A DNA stretch of 64,000 bases from NCBI RefSeq assembly GCF_008329945.1, contig NZ_CP035807.1, positions 1,736,001 through 1,800,000 of the forward strand. Direction: 5' to 3'. The position numbers and the translations under genes were made by a program. Position 1 is the first letter of the stretch. The number at the start of each line of letters is the position of its first letter. Positions 27,106-36,769 of the stretch are shown here, piece by piece. The notes below the pieces were generated by a model. That model searched no databases and was not told the origin of the DNA. It saw only the letters and a list, made by a program, of their open reading frames with translations. This DNA is from Thiospirochaeta perfilievii (GTDB taxonomy: Bacteria > Spirochaetota > Spirochaetia > DSM-2461).

Positions 27106-29759
27106 CTTAAATTCCTATTAATAATCTCAATTAGGCCTTCAGGTTCAATTGGTTTAGATATAAAACCACTCATTCCAAACCTTAAACATTTTTCCCTATC
27201 ACTCTTTGAACTGTTTGCTGTCATAGCAACTATTGGAACACTATGATCTAAAACCCCAGACTCTTTTGATCTAATAATTTTTGTTGTTTCAAAACCATCT
27301 AGAACCGGCATATTACAATCCATTAAAACTATATGATATTTCCTCTCAGAAAGATATTCAATGGCTTCTTTTCCACTATTTACAACATCAACAATAAATC
27401 CATTCTTCTCTAAAATTCCTGTTGCAACCTTCTGATTTATTCTATTATCATCTACAACTAATATTACAATATTATCCCATAACATCTCTCGAATACTATG
27501 TTTAGTTATTACCTGATTTTCTTTTTCTTTTTGATTAATTAATGCAAGGAGACTATCGTGTAGGTCCGCTTTTTTTACAGGTTTAGTAAGATATGCGGAG
27601 ATCCCTATTTCTGATAAGTGCTTTACATCTCCCCTTATACCAAACTTTGTCAAAATTGCAATTTTTGTATCTTTAATTCGTGGATCAGTTTTAATAGACC
27701 CACACAATCTGTCCCATTTAGAGTTATCAATATCAATAAAAAGGATTTTTATAGGATGTTTACTTTTTTTACACTCATAGAGTTTTTTTAAAAGTTTTTC
27801 CTCGTTATTGGCAATATTTATATTAACATTCCAGTACTTCATTTTTTCTGATAACTTTTTACAATTCTCAGCATCATCACAAAAAATCAATATATCAATT
27901 GTAGCAATACTATTTAATAGTAGATTAGCTTTTTTATCTATATATCTTACATCTTCCTGTTTTAAGAGAGATAAAAACACAGAGAACTTTGAACCTATTC
28001 CCAAAGTTGATTCTACAAGGATCTCACCCCCCATAGCCTCCACAATTTTTTTAGATATGGCTAAACCTAGTCCTGTTCCCCCATATTTTCTTGTGGTAGA
28101 GGCATCTTCTTGGGTAAACTTCTCAAATATTTTACCAATTGATCCTCTATCTATTCCTATGCCAGTATCAGTAACAGAAAATTCAAGGCTAACCTCTGTT
28201 TCAGACTCTTCTATTTTTTTTACAGAGACAATAATTTCTCCTGACTTAGTAAACTTAAAAGCATTACCCACTAAATTTAGTAGTACCTGTCTTATTCGTC
28301 CAGGGTCTCCGTGTAAAAACTGAGGAATATTTGGATGTAGGTCTAATTTAAGCTCTAAATCTTTTCCCTCAGTTTTATAACTCTGAATCTCAATAAAATT
28401 TTCCAATAGTGTTTTTAAATTAAAATCAAAGGACTCAAAAACAAGCATATTTGCTTCGATTTTAGAGATATCTAGTAAGTCATTAATTAGTTCCAATAGA
28501 ATGTTTCCACTAACTTTTATTGAGTGAATATACTTCTCCTGCTCCTCATTAATATCAGAACCAGATAGAAGGTCAGCCATTCCTAAAACTCCATTGATAG
28601 GGGTTCTAATTTCATGGCTTATTGTGGATAGAAAATCACTCTTTGTTTCACTTAAGAACTCGGCATGTTCTTTAGCTTTAACAAGATCTCTTTTTAATTT
28701 ATTCTCTTTAGTTACATCATTAAATACAATAAAGGTTGTGTTATTTGTAATAACAACAAAAACTTCACACTCCCGGATATTTCCAAATTTACCTGTAATG
28801 TTCCAGGTTTCTACAGAGTTTGAGTCACTACCAATCTTTAACCAAGCCCTAAGTGCTTTTAACCTATAAGCTTTATCAGGAAATATTGCATTCCATAACT
28901 TGATACCATTAGAGAAGTCCTCCTTTGAGTAACCAAAGGTCTCTATAAATTTATAATTATAAAACTCAATCTCCTTATCAGAGTTGGATATTAACATTGG
29001 AATAGGAGATAACTTTATAAGTTTTCTTAATTTAGCCCTACTCTCCTTTAGTTCATCCTCTGTCTCATGATGCTCTAAAATTTCATACTTAAGTTTTTTA
29101 TTAGCCTTTAATAAATTCTTCTTTTCAATACCTAAAGAGTTTAAAAACCGATATCTTATTCTGATATAAAAAAGAACTGAAAGAGTTACTAAAAATATAG
29201 TTAAGAGAGAGATAATAATAGAGACCCTATAAAAAGGTCTATTAATCTCATGGATTTGAATACTAACAACAACACCTATATCTAAGAGATTCATATATCC
29301 ATAGGCAGCTAAAATCTTTTTTCCACTGGAGTCGATGCTGTTAAAGACCCCATACTTACTCTTTTTATCAATTATATTCTTTTTAAAGAGACGTCTAACT
29401 CCTGTTATTTTTGGGAAAAGGAACTCTATATCATCATTTGTTTTTTTTATATAGAAGTACTCAAACCTATTATCTAACTCATTTAAATTATTTAAGAAAC
29501 CATCAAGGTGAAGATACAAGCTCTTTTCAAGTTCATTATAACTATAGTTTTTAGTATTAAGCAGATACTCCGCATTTGAATCCAGCAGACCTACCTGTAT
29601 AGAGACAATCTCATTTAACCTCTCTTTATACTCATTAATCGACTGGGTATATAATACAACAATTGTTGTAGAAACAACAAAGAGAGTGCTGAAAATCATA
29701 ATAAAAGCTAAAATATAGAGATTGGGTTTGGTATAGTCCTTTGATGAGTTATACTTCAT
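27102..29759 (-). CDS. Hybrid sensor histidine kinase with two receiver domains
   Basis: An 885-residue membrane kinase. Two membrane helices (about 15-37 and 178-200) enclose an extracytoplasmic sensor domain. A PAS domain (about 240-355) follows, then HisKA with His382 in SHEIRTPINGVLGM, and HATPase_c (about 490-610; N-box and GIGIDRG, GTGLGLAISKK). A divergent receiver (about 625-740) keeps LFIDID but little else of the pocket. A complete receiver (about 755-880) has VVDDNRIN and LMDCNMPVLDGF. There is no DNA-binding output, so a separate phosphotransfer protein is expected. Its last 4 bp overlap sbcD. Confidence 0.92.
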   Translation of the reverse strand: MKYNSSKDYTKPNLYILAFIMIFSTLFVVSTTIVVLYTQSINEYKERLNEIVSIQVGLLDSNAEYLLNTKNYSYNELEKSLYLHLDGFLNNLNELDNRFEYFYIKKTNDDIEFLFPKITGVRRLFKKNIIDKKSKYGVFNSIDSSGKKILAAYGYMNLLDIGVVVSIQIHEINRPFYRVSIIISLLTIFLVTLSVLFYIRIRYRFLNSLGIEKKNLLKANKKLKYEILEHHETEDELKESRAKLRKLIKLSPIPMLISNSDKEIEFYNYKFIETFGYSKEDFSNGIKLWNAIFPDKAYRLKALRAWLKIGSDSNSVETWNITGKFGNIRECEVFVVITNNTTFIVFNDVTKENKLKRDLVKAKEHAEFLSETKSDFLSTISHEIRTPINGVLGMADLLSGSDINEEQEKYIHSIKVSGNILLELINDLLDISKIEANMLVFESFDFNLKTLLENFIEIQSYKTEGKDLELKLDLHPNIPQFLHGDPGRIRQVLLNLVGNAFKFTKSGEIIVSVKKIEESETEVSLEFSVTDTGIGIDRGSIGKIFEKFTQEDASTTRKYGGTGLGLAISKKIVEAMGGEILVESTLGIGSKFSVFLSLLKQEDVRYIDKKANLLLNSIATIDILIFCDDAENCKKLSEKMKYWNVNINIANNEEKLLKKLYECKKSKHPIKILFIDIDNSKWDRLCGSIKTDPRIKDTKIAILTKFGIRGDVKHLSEIGISAYLTKPVKKADLHDSLLALINQKEKENQVITKHSIREMLWDNIVILVVDDNRINQKVATGILEKNGFIVDVVNSGKEAIEYLSERKYHIVLMDCNMPVLDGFETTKIIRSKESGVLDHSVPIVAMTANSSKSDREKCLRFGMSGFISKPIEPEGLIEIINRNLS

Positions 29760-29815
29760 TTAATAATTATAAACTCTTATTGCTTATTTTTAAAGCTTTA
29801 AGTTATAGTCCATAT

Positions 29816-30400
29816 ATGGAAAAACTTTTTGGCAGAGACTCTATTGAGAATGAAGAAATAGAGTCCATAGACTTATCAGAGAAAAAACTACTAAGCAAGT
29901 TAATAACAAACACTACTTTTAAAAGCTGTAACTTTACCCAAACAGACCTATTTGAAACAACCTTTGAAGATTGTGAATTTTACGAATGTAACTTTAGTAT
30001 AACCAATATTCAACATACAGGTTTTAGAGGCGTAGTTTTTAAAGATTGTAAGTTGCTATCCCTAGATTTTACTAAAAGTGATCAATTTGTTGTTGATTTC
30101 GAATTTCAGGGCTGTTTAATTCAAGGGTGTAGTTTTTCTGATATGAACCTAAAAAGAATTAAATTTATTAAATCTACTGTTGCAGACTGCGATTTTTTCA
30201 ACTCCGACTTACAGGGATCATCATTTAAGGAGTGCGACCTAATTAAAACCAACTTTCTTAATACAGACCTTCGAAAAGCAAACTTTCAAGGTGCTAAAAA
30301 TTATATAATTAATCCATCTTCTAATAAGATAGAGAAGGGAATATTCTCACTACCTGAAGCGATGTCCCTTTTGAATGAATTTAAAATCATTATAAAATAA
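29816..30400 (+). CDS. Pentapeptide-repeat protein
   Basis: A protein of about 194 residues folded as a right-handed quadrilateral beta-helix. There are roughly 25 A(D/N)LXX-like units, such as CNFTQTDLFETTFEDCEF and ADCDFFNSDLQGSSFKECDL. The closing segment FSLPEAMSLLNEFKIII is shared by a common family of pentapeptide proteins of unknown function. Qnr proteins are related in fold, but I see no reason to call this one a gyrase protector. I chose the ATG at 29816; an earlier in-frame ATG at 29741 would overlap the start of the divergent kinase gene. It has no clear ribosome site. Confidence 0.75.
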   Translation: MEKLFGRDSIENEEIESIDLSEKKLLSKLITNTTFKSCNFTQTDLFETTFEDCEFYECNFSITNIQHTGFRGVVFKDCKLLSLDFTKSDQFVVDFEFQGCLIQGCSFSDMNLKRIKFIKSTVADCDFFNSDLQGSSFKECDLIKTNFLNTDLRKANFQGAKNYIINPSSNKIEKGIFSLPEAMSLLNEFKIIIK

Positions 30401-30427
30401 AAAACCCTAGGAAATCCTAGAGTTTTT
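30401..30427. terminator. Bidirectional intrinsic terminator
   Basis: The sequence aaaac-c-ctagga-aa-tcctag-a-gtttt forms a stem with one C-A mismatch and flanking A and T runs on both sides. It separates the convergent pentapeptide gene (+) and rubrerythrin gene (-) and can serve both. Confidence 0.7.
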
Positions 30428-30445
30428 GTACTAAAACATACTATC

Positions 30446-31024
30446 TTACCAGTTTTCGTTTAATATCTCAAAGTAAGATTGTGGGTGTAAACATGCTGGA
30501 CACGCTTTAGGGGCATCTTCACCTTCGTGTAAATAACCACAGTTAATACATCTCCAAACTACAGAACCATTTCTTTTAAAAACTTTTCCAGCTTCTAAAT
30601 TATCTGCAAGATCTTTATATCTTTTTCCATGTTGTTTTTCAGCAATAGAGATTGCATCATACATTGAGGCAATTGCAGGGAATCCCTCTTCTCTAGCTAC
30701 TTTTGCAAATTCAGGGTATAACTCTGTCCACTCTTCCTCTTCACCAGCTGCTGCTGCTTTTAGGTTATCTAATGTAGTAGAGATTTTACCTGCAGGGTAT
30801 GTTGCTGTAATTTCTAAATCTCCACCCTCAAGAAATTTAAACATTCTTTTAGCATGCTCTTTCTCTTGATTTGCAGTCTCTTCAAAAATTTGTTGGATTT
30901 GAACTAAACCCTCTTTCTTTGCAACACTAGCAAAATATGTATATCTATTTCTTGCTTGTGATTCCCCAGCAAAAGATTTTAATAAATTCTGTTCTGTTTT
31001 AGTACCTTTAATACTTTTAGCCAT
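30446..31024 (-). CDS. rbr: Rubrerythrin
   Basis: A 192-residue non-haem iron protein. Residues 1-145 form the four-helix diiron domain with the Glu/ExxH ligands (SFAGESQARNRYTYFA, ETANQEKEHAKRMF, SIAEKQHGKRYKDL). The C-terminal rubredoxin-like domain has two Cys pairs (CINCGY and CPACLHP). Rubrerythrins reduce hydrogen peroxide using reduced rubredoxin or NADH systems in the cytoplasm, typical of anaerobes and microaerophiles. The ribosome site is very strong (AAGGAGG). A promoter-like element is seen at 31050-31078. It is monocistronic. Confidence 0.95.
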   Translation of the reverse strand: MAKSIKGTKTEQNLLKSFAGESQARNRYTYFASVAKKEGLVQIQQIFEETANQEKEHAKRMFKFLEGGDLEITATYPAGKISTTLDNLKAAAAGEEEEWTELYPEFAKVAREEGFPAIASMYDAISIAEKQHGKRYKDLADNLEAGKVFKRNGSVVWRCINCGYLHEGEDAPKACPACLHPQSYFEILNENW

Positions 31025-31049
31025 CTATTCCTCCTTAATTTATTACTAC

Positions 31050-31078
31050 ATTTTAAGCTCGTAAAAGAAAGATTGCAA
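31050..31078 (-). promoter_or_regulatory. Candidate promoter of rubrerythrin
   Basis: On the minus strand TTGCAA (31073-31078) and TAAAAT (complement of 31050-31055) are separated by 17 bp. The -35 matches 4/6 and the -10 matches 5/6 of the sigma-70 consensus. No obvious PerR or Fur box overlaps it. Confidence 0.45.
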
Positions 31079-31207
31079 TAGAATTAATATTAATCCTTTT
31101 TTTGAGACATTGTTAATTAGTTAAATTCCCAGTATCTAAGGTTTCTCTGTGTTGACTATTTATTCATTATAGATTTAGACTACTTATAGGGTAGGGGGGT
31201 ATACTAA

Positions 31208-31504
31208 ATGAGAAACAATTCTAAACCAAGGAAGGCACATCATTCCTATGAAACAAAAGAGCAGATGATACAAAGATTAAAAAGAATTGAGGGTCAAGTT
31301 AGAGGTGTATCCAAGATGATAGATGAGGATATCTATTGTGATGATATTTTGCACCAGATAATGAGCATCGAGTCGGCAATTAAAGGTGTGAAATCCCTAC
31401 TATTAGAGGCTCATATGAAAAGCTGCGTTGTAAACCAGATTAAGGCTGGGGAGACAGAAGTAATAGATGAGTTGTTAAAAACTATTAACAAAATGGCAAA
31501 ATAG
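31208..31504 (+). CDS. csoR: CsoR-family copper-sensing repressor
   Basis: A 98-residue all-helical DNA-binding repressor (MetJ-like dup156/CsoR/RcnR family). The family core IQRLKRIEGQVRGVSKMI is at 21-38. The metal site has the copper pattern Cys44-His69-Cys73 (YCDD and EAHMKSC), as in Cu(I)-sensing CsoR rather than nickel-sensing RcnR. It lies 8 bp upstream of copA and is co-transcribed with it. Copper binding should release it from DNA and switch on the exporter. The ribosome site is the G-rich run just before the start. Confidence 0.9.
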   Translation: MRNNSKPRKAHHSYETKEQMIQRLKRIEGQVRGVSKMIDEDIYCDDILHQIMSIESAIKGVKSLLLEAHMKSCVVNQIKAGETEVIDELLKTINKMAK

Positions 31505-31512
31505 GAGAGAAT

Positions 31513-33933
31513 ATGGAAATTATTCAACTAAACATAGAAGGGATGACCTGTGCATCCTGCGTAGCCCATGTAGAAAAGGGTATAAAAAATAGAGTTGGGA
31601 TCGACATGGCATCTGTTAACCTAGCAACAGAGAGGGCAACGGTAAGTTATGACCCCCAAATGATAGATGTTGATGAGATTATAAAAAGCGTTATTGATGC
31701 TGGTTATATAGCATCTATTCCCGAAAAAGGTAGTGAAGATATTGAAGATAGAAAAAAAAGGGAACAACATAAAAAGCTTAAAGTTAAAAGTATAATTTCG
31801 GCAGCTCTAAGTGCACCATTAGTTTTAGCTATGTTCGCAGGTATATTTAAGATTGAGGCTTTAATGTTTCTTCACAATCCTACAATACAGCTAATATTAG
31901 CAACCCCTGTTCAGTTTTGGATAGGAGGGAGATTTTATATAGCAGGATGGAAATCTATAAAGGCAGGAAGTCCAGGAATGGATGTTTTAGTCGCTTTAGG
32001 TACATCTGCAGCCTATTTTTTTAGTATTTTTAACGGTTATTTTGCAGAAAGGATTGGTGTAGAAACAAATGGTTTATACTTTGAGGCTTCAGCTATAATT
32101 ATTACCCTTGTTCTACTTGGGAAATACCTTGAAAGTAACGCCAAGGGTAAAACTTCAGAAGCAATTAAAAAACTTATGGGTTTACAACCAAAGGTTGCAA
32201 GGGTTGTTAGGGATGGAGAAGTTATAGAAGTTCCTATAAGTGATGTAGTCCCTGGGGATATTGTTAATATAAGGCCTGGGGAGAGAATTCCTGTTGATGG
32301 CATTATTACCAAGGGAAATACTGCAATTGATGAGAGCATGATAACAGGAGAGAGTATGCCTGTTGAAAAGAGTATCTTAGATAAGGTTGTTAGTGGAACT
32401 ATTAATAGTTACGGCTCCATAGAGTTTAAAGCGGAGCATGTGGGAAAAGAGTCTGTATTATCAAGAATAATAGCTATAGTTGAGGAAGCCCAGGGTTCAA
32501 AAGCTCCAATACAAAAGCTTGCAGATAAAGTTGCATCAATATTTGTCCCAGTAGTTCTAGTTATTTCTCTAATAACTTTCCTGATCTGGTGGCTAATTAT
32601 TGGGTCACTAACCTCAGCAATGATCTCTGCAGTAGCTGTTCTTGTAATAGCATGTCCTTGTGCTTTAGGTTTAGCAACACCTACAGCAATTATGGTGGGG
32701 ACAGGGAAAGGAGCCCAAAGAGGGATTCTTATTAAAAATGGAGAGATACTACAATCAGCAGGAAAAATAACAGCAATAGTTCTAGATAAAACAGGGACTC
32801 TTACCCAGGGAAAACCAGAGATACAATCTATTTACCCAATAGGAACATCCTATAATAGAGACCAAATTTTAGAGTTAGCAGCAAGTTTAGAGTATAACTC
32901 TGAACACCCCCTTGCCCAAGCTGTGGTAAGGGCCGCAGAGAATGAGAGTATAAAACTAAAAAACATTGAAAGTTTTAAATCTATACCTGGAATGGGGGTC
33001 GAAGGTATTTTAGATGGCCAGACTCTTCTAATTGGAACCCAAAAACTAATGGATGATAATAAAATTCCATCTCAAAGTTATAAAAAGAAAAAAGAGGAAC
33101 TTGAGTTAAAGGGTAATACTGTGGTTATTCTATCAACAAAGAGTGAAGCTATAGGTTTAATTACCATTGCGGATAGCATAAAAAAAGAGTCTGTGGAGGC
33201 TGTAAATCTACTAAAAAACTTGGGCCTTAAAGTCTATATGATAACTGGAGACAACAGAAGAACAGCTGATGCTATAGCATTAAAGGCTGGGATTGAGAAT
33301 GTTCTTTCCGAGATTCTCCCAGAAGGGAAAGCAAGTGAAGTAAAAAAACTACAAGCAAATGGAGAGATAGTAGCTATGGTAGGGGATGGAGTTAATGATG
33401 CTCCAGCTCTAGCTGTTGCTGATACTGGAATTGCCATGGGAGAGGGTTCTGATATTGCGATGGAGTCTTCCGATATAACCTTAATGCGTGGAGATTTAAG
33501 GGAGATAGCAGCTGCAATTTTACTATCACAAAGAACCATGGGTAAGATTAAACAAAATCTATTTTGGGCATTTTTCTACAACAGTATTGGAATTCCTTTT
33601 GCGGCTTTAGGTTTTTTAAACCCAATAATTGCAGGTGCTGCAATGGCATTTAGTTCTGTTTCCGTAGTTACAAACTCTTTAAGCTTAAAAAACTTTAATA
33701 TGAAGTCTGCTAAAAAAGATGATGTTGCAAGTATTACACTAAAAGTTAATGGTATGAGCTGCAATAAGTGTAAGATGAATGTAGAGAACTGTGTAAAGAG
33801 TTTTGAATATGTGGATAATGCAAATGTTAACCTAGAGAAAAAAGAGGTAGTAATAACTTTTAAAAATAGTGAAATAAAAGGCATTGATACAATAAAGTCA
33901 GCTATAAAAGATGCAGGTTATAAACCTCTTTAA
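31513..33933 (+). CDS. copA: Cu(I)-exporting P-type ATPase CopA with HMA domains at both ends
   Basis: An 806-residue P1B-ATPase. It has an N-terminal heavy-metal-associated domain with GMTCASC (10-16), eight membrane helices, the CPC metal motif (381-383), the phosphorylated Asp in DKTGT (425-429), HP in SEHPLA, and MVGDGVNDAPALA. After the last helix there is a second metal-binding domain at about 740-806 with GMSCNKC (747-753), resembling the chaperone CopZ. A C-terminal HMA domain is less common than two N-terminal ones. It exports copper from the cytoplasm. The operon with csoR confirms the metal. Confidence 0.95.
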   Translation: MEIIQLNIEGMTCASCVAHVEKGIKNRVGIDMASVNLATERATVSYDPQMIDVDEIIKSVIDAGYIASIPEKGSEDIEDRKKREQHKKLKVKSIISAALSAPLVLAMFAGIFKIEALMFLHNPTIQLILATPVQFWIGGRFYIAGWKSIKAGSPGMDVLVALGTSAAYFFSIFNGYFAERIGVETNGLYFEASAIIITLVLLGKYLESNAKGKTSEAIKKLMGLQPKVARVVRDGEVIEVPISDVVPGDIVNIRPGERIPVDGIITKGNTAIDESMITGESMPVEKSILDKVVSGTINSYGSIEFKAEHVGKESVLSRIIAIVEEAQGSKAPIQKLADKVASIFVPVVLVISLITFLIWWLIIGSLTSAMISAVAVLVIACPCALGLATPTAIMVGTGKGAQRGILIKNGEILQSAGKITAIVLDKTGTLTQGKPEIQSIYPIGTSYNRDQILELAASLEYNSEHPLAQAVVRAAENESIKLKNIESFKSIPGMGVEGILDGQTLLIGTQKLMDDNKIPSQSYKKKKEELELKGNTVVILSTKSEAIGLITIADSIKKESVEAVNLLKNLGLKVYMITGDNRRTADAIALKAGIENVLSEILPEGKASEVKKLQANGEIVAMVGDGVNDAPALAVADTGIAMGEGSDIAMESSDITLMRGDLREIAAAILLSQRTMGKIKQNLFWAFFYNSIGIPFAALGFLNPIIAGAAMAFSSVSVVTNSLSLKNFNMKSAKKDDVASITLKVNGMSCNKCKMNVENCVKSFEYVDNANVNLEKKEVVITFKNSEIKGIDTIKSAIKDAGYKPL

Positions 33934-33944
33934 TAGGGTATAAA

Positions 33945-34964
33945 TTAAATAGGCCCAGTAGACTCTCTAATTACGAGCTCTGGGTATAAAATCAATCTTC
34001 GAGGTGTCCTTGTTTTACTATTTAATAGCTGTATCATCATTTCAGAGGCCTCAACTCCAAGACGGGATGGCGTCATATCCACTGTGGTCATTTTTGGATG
34101 GGAGATCTCTGAAAAGACTGTGTTATCATGGGCAACAACTGAGATATCCCTAGGAATGTCTAGACCTAGCTCCTTAGCAGCTTTTACTGCTCCAAGGGCC
34201 ATTAATTCATTTGATGCAAAAACAGCCGTTGGTCTATCTTCTCTATCTAAAATTTTTTTAACTTTTTCAGCAGTAAAATCTATACAATCAAAGTGGTCCG
34301 AGTCATCAATATTAACAATTAGAGCCTCATCGATCTCTATGCCGTAATCCTTTAACTTTTTTCTATACACCTGTTCTTTACAAACAAAGGCAAAGCCATT
34401 TTTTCCACCACGGATAAAACCAATCTTTTTATGATTAAGGGAGAAGAGATAATTCATTACCTGTTCCATCCCTTTCTCCTGGTCTACCATAATAAGATTA
34501 CTATCTAATCTATCCGGGTTCCCATTTATTAAAACGACAGGAATCTGTTTATTAATATCTGCATAGAGACCTGAGTGTTCACCCTTTGTCCCCACATCTA
34601 CAATAATTAAACCATCAACACCAGAGTCTAAAAATCTTCTAATTATATCTGTCTCCTCATGCCCCCTTGAGGATGAGCTGGCAAAATTACATAGATACCC
34701 ATCATCCCGTAGGCGAAACTCCATTGAGCTCATTATTGATGAGTAGTATGGGTTTTCCATATTGGAGACAATAACACCAATTCTATAGGATTGCCCTTTA
34801 ATTAAACCCCTTGCTGTTAGATTTGGCCTATAATCAAGGTCAGCAATTGTCTCTTCTACAATTTTCCTTGCTTTTGCACTTACAGGATGATTGTTTAAAA
34901 CCCTAGATACTGTCGCAATTGATACTCCAGCTTTTTTTGCGACGTCTTCAAGTTTAACTTTCAA
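33945..34964 (-). CDS. LacI-family repressor of the sugar transport operon
   Basis: A 339-residue LacI/GalR protein. The N-terminal helix-turn-helix (KLEDVAKKAGVSIATVSRVLNN, 3-24) and hinge are intact. A periplasmic-binding-like effector domain follows (RIGVIVSNMENPYYSSIM, VDGLIIVDVG, FVCKEQVYR, AVFASNELMALGAVKAAKELGL). It is the last gene of a minus-strand sugar ABC operon and most likely binds the nested palindrome upstream of the binding-protein gene (38192-38229). The inducing sugar is not evident. Confidence 0.93.
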   Translation of the reverse strand: MKVKLEDVAKKAGVSIATVSRVLNNHPVSAKARKIVEETIADLDYRPNLTARGLIKGQSYRIGVIVSNMENPYYSSIMSSMEFRLRDDGYLCNFASSSSRGHEETDIIRRFLDSGVDGLIIVDVGTKGEHSGLYADINKQIPVVLINGNPDRLDSNLIMVDQEKGMEQVMNYLFSLNHKKIGFIRGGKNGFAFVCKEQVYRKKLKDYGIEIDEALIVNIDDSDHFDCIDFTAEKVKKILDREDRPTAVFASNELMALGAVKAAKELGLDIPRDISVVAHDNTVFSEISHPKMTTVDMTPSRLGVEASEMMIQLLNSKTRTPRRLILYPELVIRESTGPI

Positions 34965-35034
34965 ATTACTGCTCCCTGATTAAAATTATTTTATTATACA
35001 TATTTTAGAATATAGATAAAACAAAAAAAGATCA

Positions 35035-35832
35035 TTACCCCTTAACTGCACCAGAAGTCATACCCTCTCCTAAATGGTTTTGGAAAAGAAGATATATAAA
35101 GATAGAAGGGACTGCCATAATAACAAGACAGGCAAAAACTATCTCTGGTCTTGCCCCGTATATAGATGATGTTAATGATATTACAGCCATTGGAAGTGTT
35201 CTCATCTCATCTGTCCTAGAGAATAGAAGTGGATTAAGATAATCGTTCCAAGAGTTAATAAAAGCAAAAACTAGGACATTTACTGTAGCAGGCTTACTTA
35301 AAGGAGCATAAACTTTAGACCAGATAGTAAAATAACCACCACCTTCCATTTTAGTCGCTTCCATAAGTTCGTTCCCTAGAGAGTCATAGTAGTTTTTAAG
35401 AATTAGTATTGCTACAGGTAACCAAAATGTTGCTGCTGGAAGAACAAGGGCTGCGTAGGTATTAATCCAACCTAAAAACTTCATAGTCTGAAAAAGAGGT
35501 GTAATAAAACATAGAAGAGAGATAGACATTGTTAACATAAGAACTAAATAGATTGTATCCCTACCTGGAAACCTAATTTTAGAAAATGAGAAAGCTGCTG
35601 GAGATGAGACAGCTATTATTAAAGTAACCTGTAGTACAGATACAAGAACACTATTAAATATCATTCTTATTATTGGAAACCCAGATGTAAATAGATAGGT
35701 ATAGTTTGAAACTCCACCACCTCTAAAGGATGATATTAATACATAAACCATTGGGATAATGTACATTATTGAAATTAAAACCAATATTGTTTGGGTAATG
35801 ACCTTTTGCTTATTACTTGCAGATTTAAACAT
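35035..35832 (-). CDS. Carbohydrate ABC transporter permease (MalG type)
   Basis: A 265-residue inner-membrane permease with six helices. The cytoplasmic EAA loop is at about residues 159-178 (ATKMEGGGYFTIWSKVYAPLSKPA). It belongs to the MalG/CUT1 group and ends with a short tail (GEGMTSGAVKG) typical of it. Its stop-start spacing to the upstream permease is one base, so the two permeases are co-translated. It imports a mono- or oligosaccharide or polyol. An ATPase gene is not present nearby, as is common for CUT1 systems that share an MsmK/UgpC-type ATPase. Confidence 0.92.
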   Translation of the reverse strand: MFKSASNKQKVITQTILVLISIMYIIPMVYVLISSFRGGGVSNYTYLFTSGFPIIRMIFNSVLVSVLQVTLIIAVSSPAAFSFSKIRFPGRDTIYLVLMLTMSISLLCFITPLFQTMKFLGWINTYAALVLPAATFWLPVAILILKNYYDSLGNELMEATKMEGGGYFTIWSKVYAPLSKPATVNVLVFAFINSWNDYLNPLLFSRTDEMRTLPMAVISLTSSIYGARPEIVFACLVIMAVPSIFIYLLFQNHLGEGMTSGAVKG

Positions 35833-35833
35833 A

Positions 35834-36745
35834 TTATACCTCCTGTCTCTTTTTATTAAATTTAATTTGAACAGCGGATAATATTACGCTCATAATAATC
35901 ATCAATACACTAATTGCAGCTCCATAACCCGCCTGGGAGTTTTGTGCTACAGCCTGGTAAAGAAGTGTTGCAGGGAATTGGGTTGAGTTACCTGGCCCTC
36001 CCTGGGTTAATAACCAGACAATATCAAATGTCTTTATTGCTCCAACTACACCAAGAATAATTACAGTGGTATGGGTAGACCATAAACCTGGAAGTACAAT
36101 TGATTTAAAAGTCTTCCAAAATCCAGCACCATCTATTTGAGCAGCTTCAAAGATCTCATCACCAATAGTAGTTAAACCGGCAATATAAAAAACCATCTGG
36201 GCACCTGTCCACTGGAAAATATTCGCAATAATTATACACCAAAGAGCTGTAGATGGGTCACCTAACCAAACCCTAGTAAAGGATTCTAAACCAATAGACC
36301 TTAAAACCGTATTAATAACTCCAAAATAAGGCTCGTATAGTCCCATAAAAATTCTTGCAATAACAACTGTTGAAAGTGTTACAGGAATGTAAAATATAGC
36401 TTTAAAAATTGAGTGCCCCTTATACCTCTCCCTTAATAAAAGAGCTATAGTTAAACCAAGGAACATCTGAATAGTTACTGTAGATACCATAAAAATAAAT
36501 ACATTCCCTAGGGCCTTGTAAAAAAGTGGATCTGTAAACAATAACTGATAGTTCTTTAAACCCCTAAAAACCATGGAATCAGGAATAAACCCATCCCACT
36601 TATAAAAACTAAGTTTAATTACATAAAATAAACCGTAAAAAACAAATAATCCTAACAAAGATAAAACAGGAACAAGAAAAAGATATCCTGACAATATCTC
36701 ATCCCGCTTCATCTTTAACAGTGATCCCTGTCTGATTTCTGCCAT
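35834..36745 (-). CDS. Carbohydrate ABC transporter permease (MalF type)
   Basis: A 303-residue inner-membrane permease of the MalF/UgpA group with six hydrophobic helices. The EAA loop is seen in IFEAAQIDGAGFWKTFKSIVLPGL (about 195-220). It pairs with the downstream MalG-type permease and follows the binding-protein gene after an intergenic hairpin. Substrate is unknown. The extended N-terminus before the first helix is normal for the family. Confidence 0.92.
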   Translation of the reverse strand: MAEIRQGSLLKMKRDEILSGYLFLVPVLSLLGLFVFYGLFYVIKLSFYKWDGFIPDSMVFRGLKNYQLLFTDPLFYKALGNVFIFMVSTVTIQMFLGLTIALLLRERYKGHSIFKAIFYIPVTLSTVVIARIFMGLYEPYFGVINTVLRSIGLESFTRVWLGDPSTALWCIIIANIFQWTGAQMVFYIAGLTTIGDEIFEAAQIDGAGFWKTFKSIVLPGLWSTHTTVIILGVVGAIKTFDIVWLLTQGGPGNSTQFPATLLYQAVAQNSQAGYGAAISVLMIIMSVILSAVQIKFNKKRQEV

Positions 36746-36769
36746 ACAAACTCCACTAAATTTAAAATA

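Noticed and set aside
29741-29815. N-terminal extension of the pentapeptide-repeat protein
   Set aside because: It overlaps the start of the divergent kinase gene and encodes a non-repeat hydrophobic stretch unlike the family.
31185-31204. G-rich run tataggg-ta-gggggg-tata upstream of csoR as a CsoR operator
   Set aside because: It is not an inverted repeat and mainly serves as the ribosome site; binding cannot be argued from sequence.
33934-33944. Terminator between the convergent copA and lacI genes
   Set aside because: Only 11 bp separate them and no hairpin is visible.
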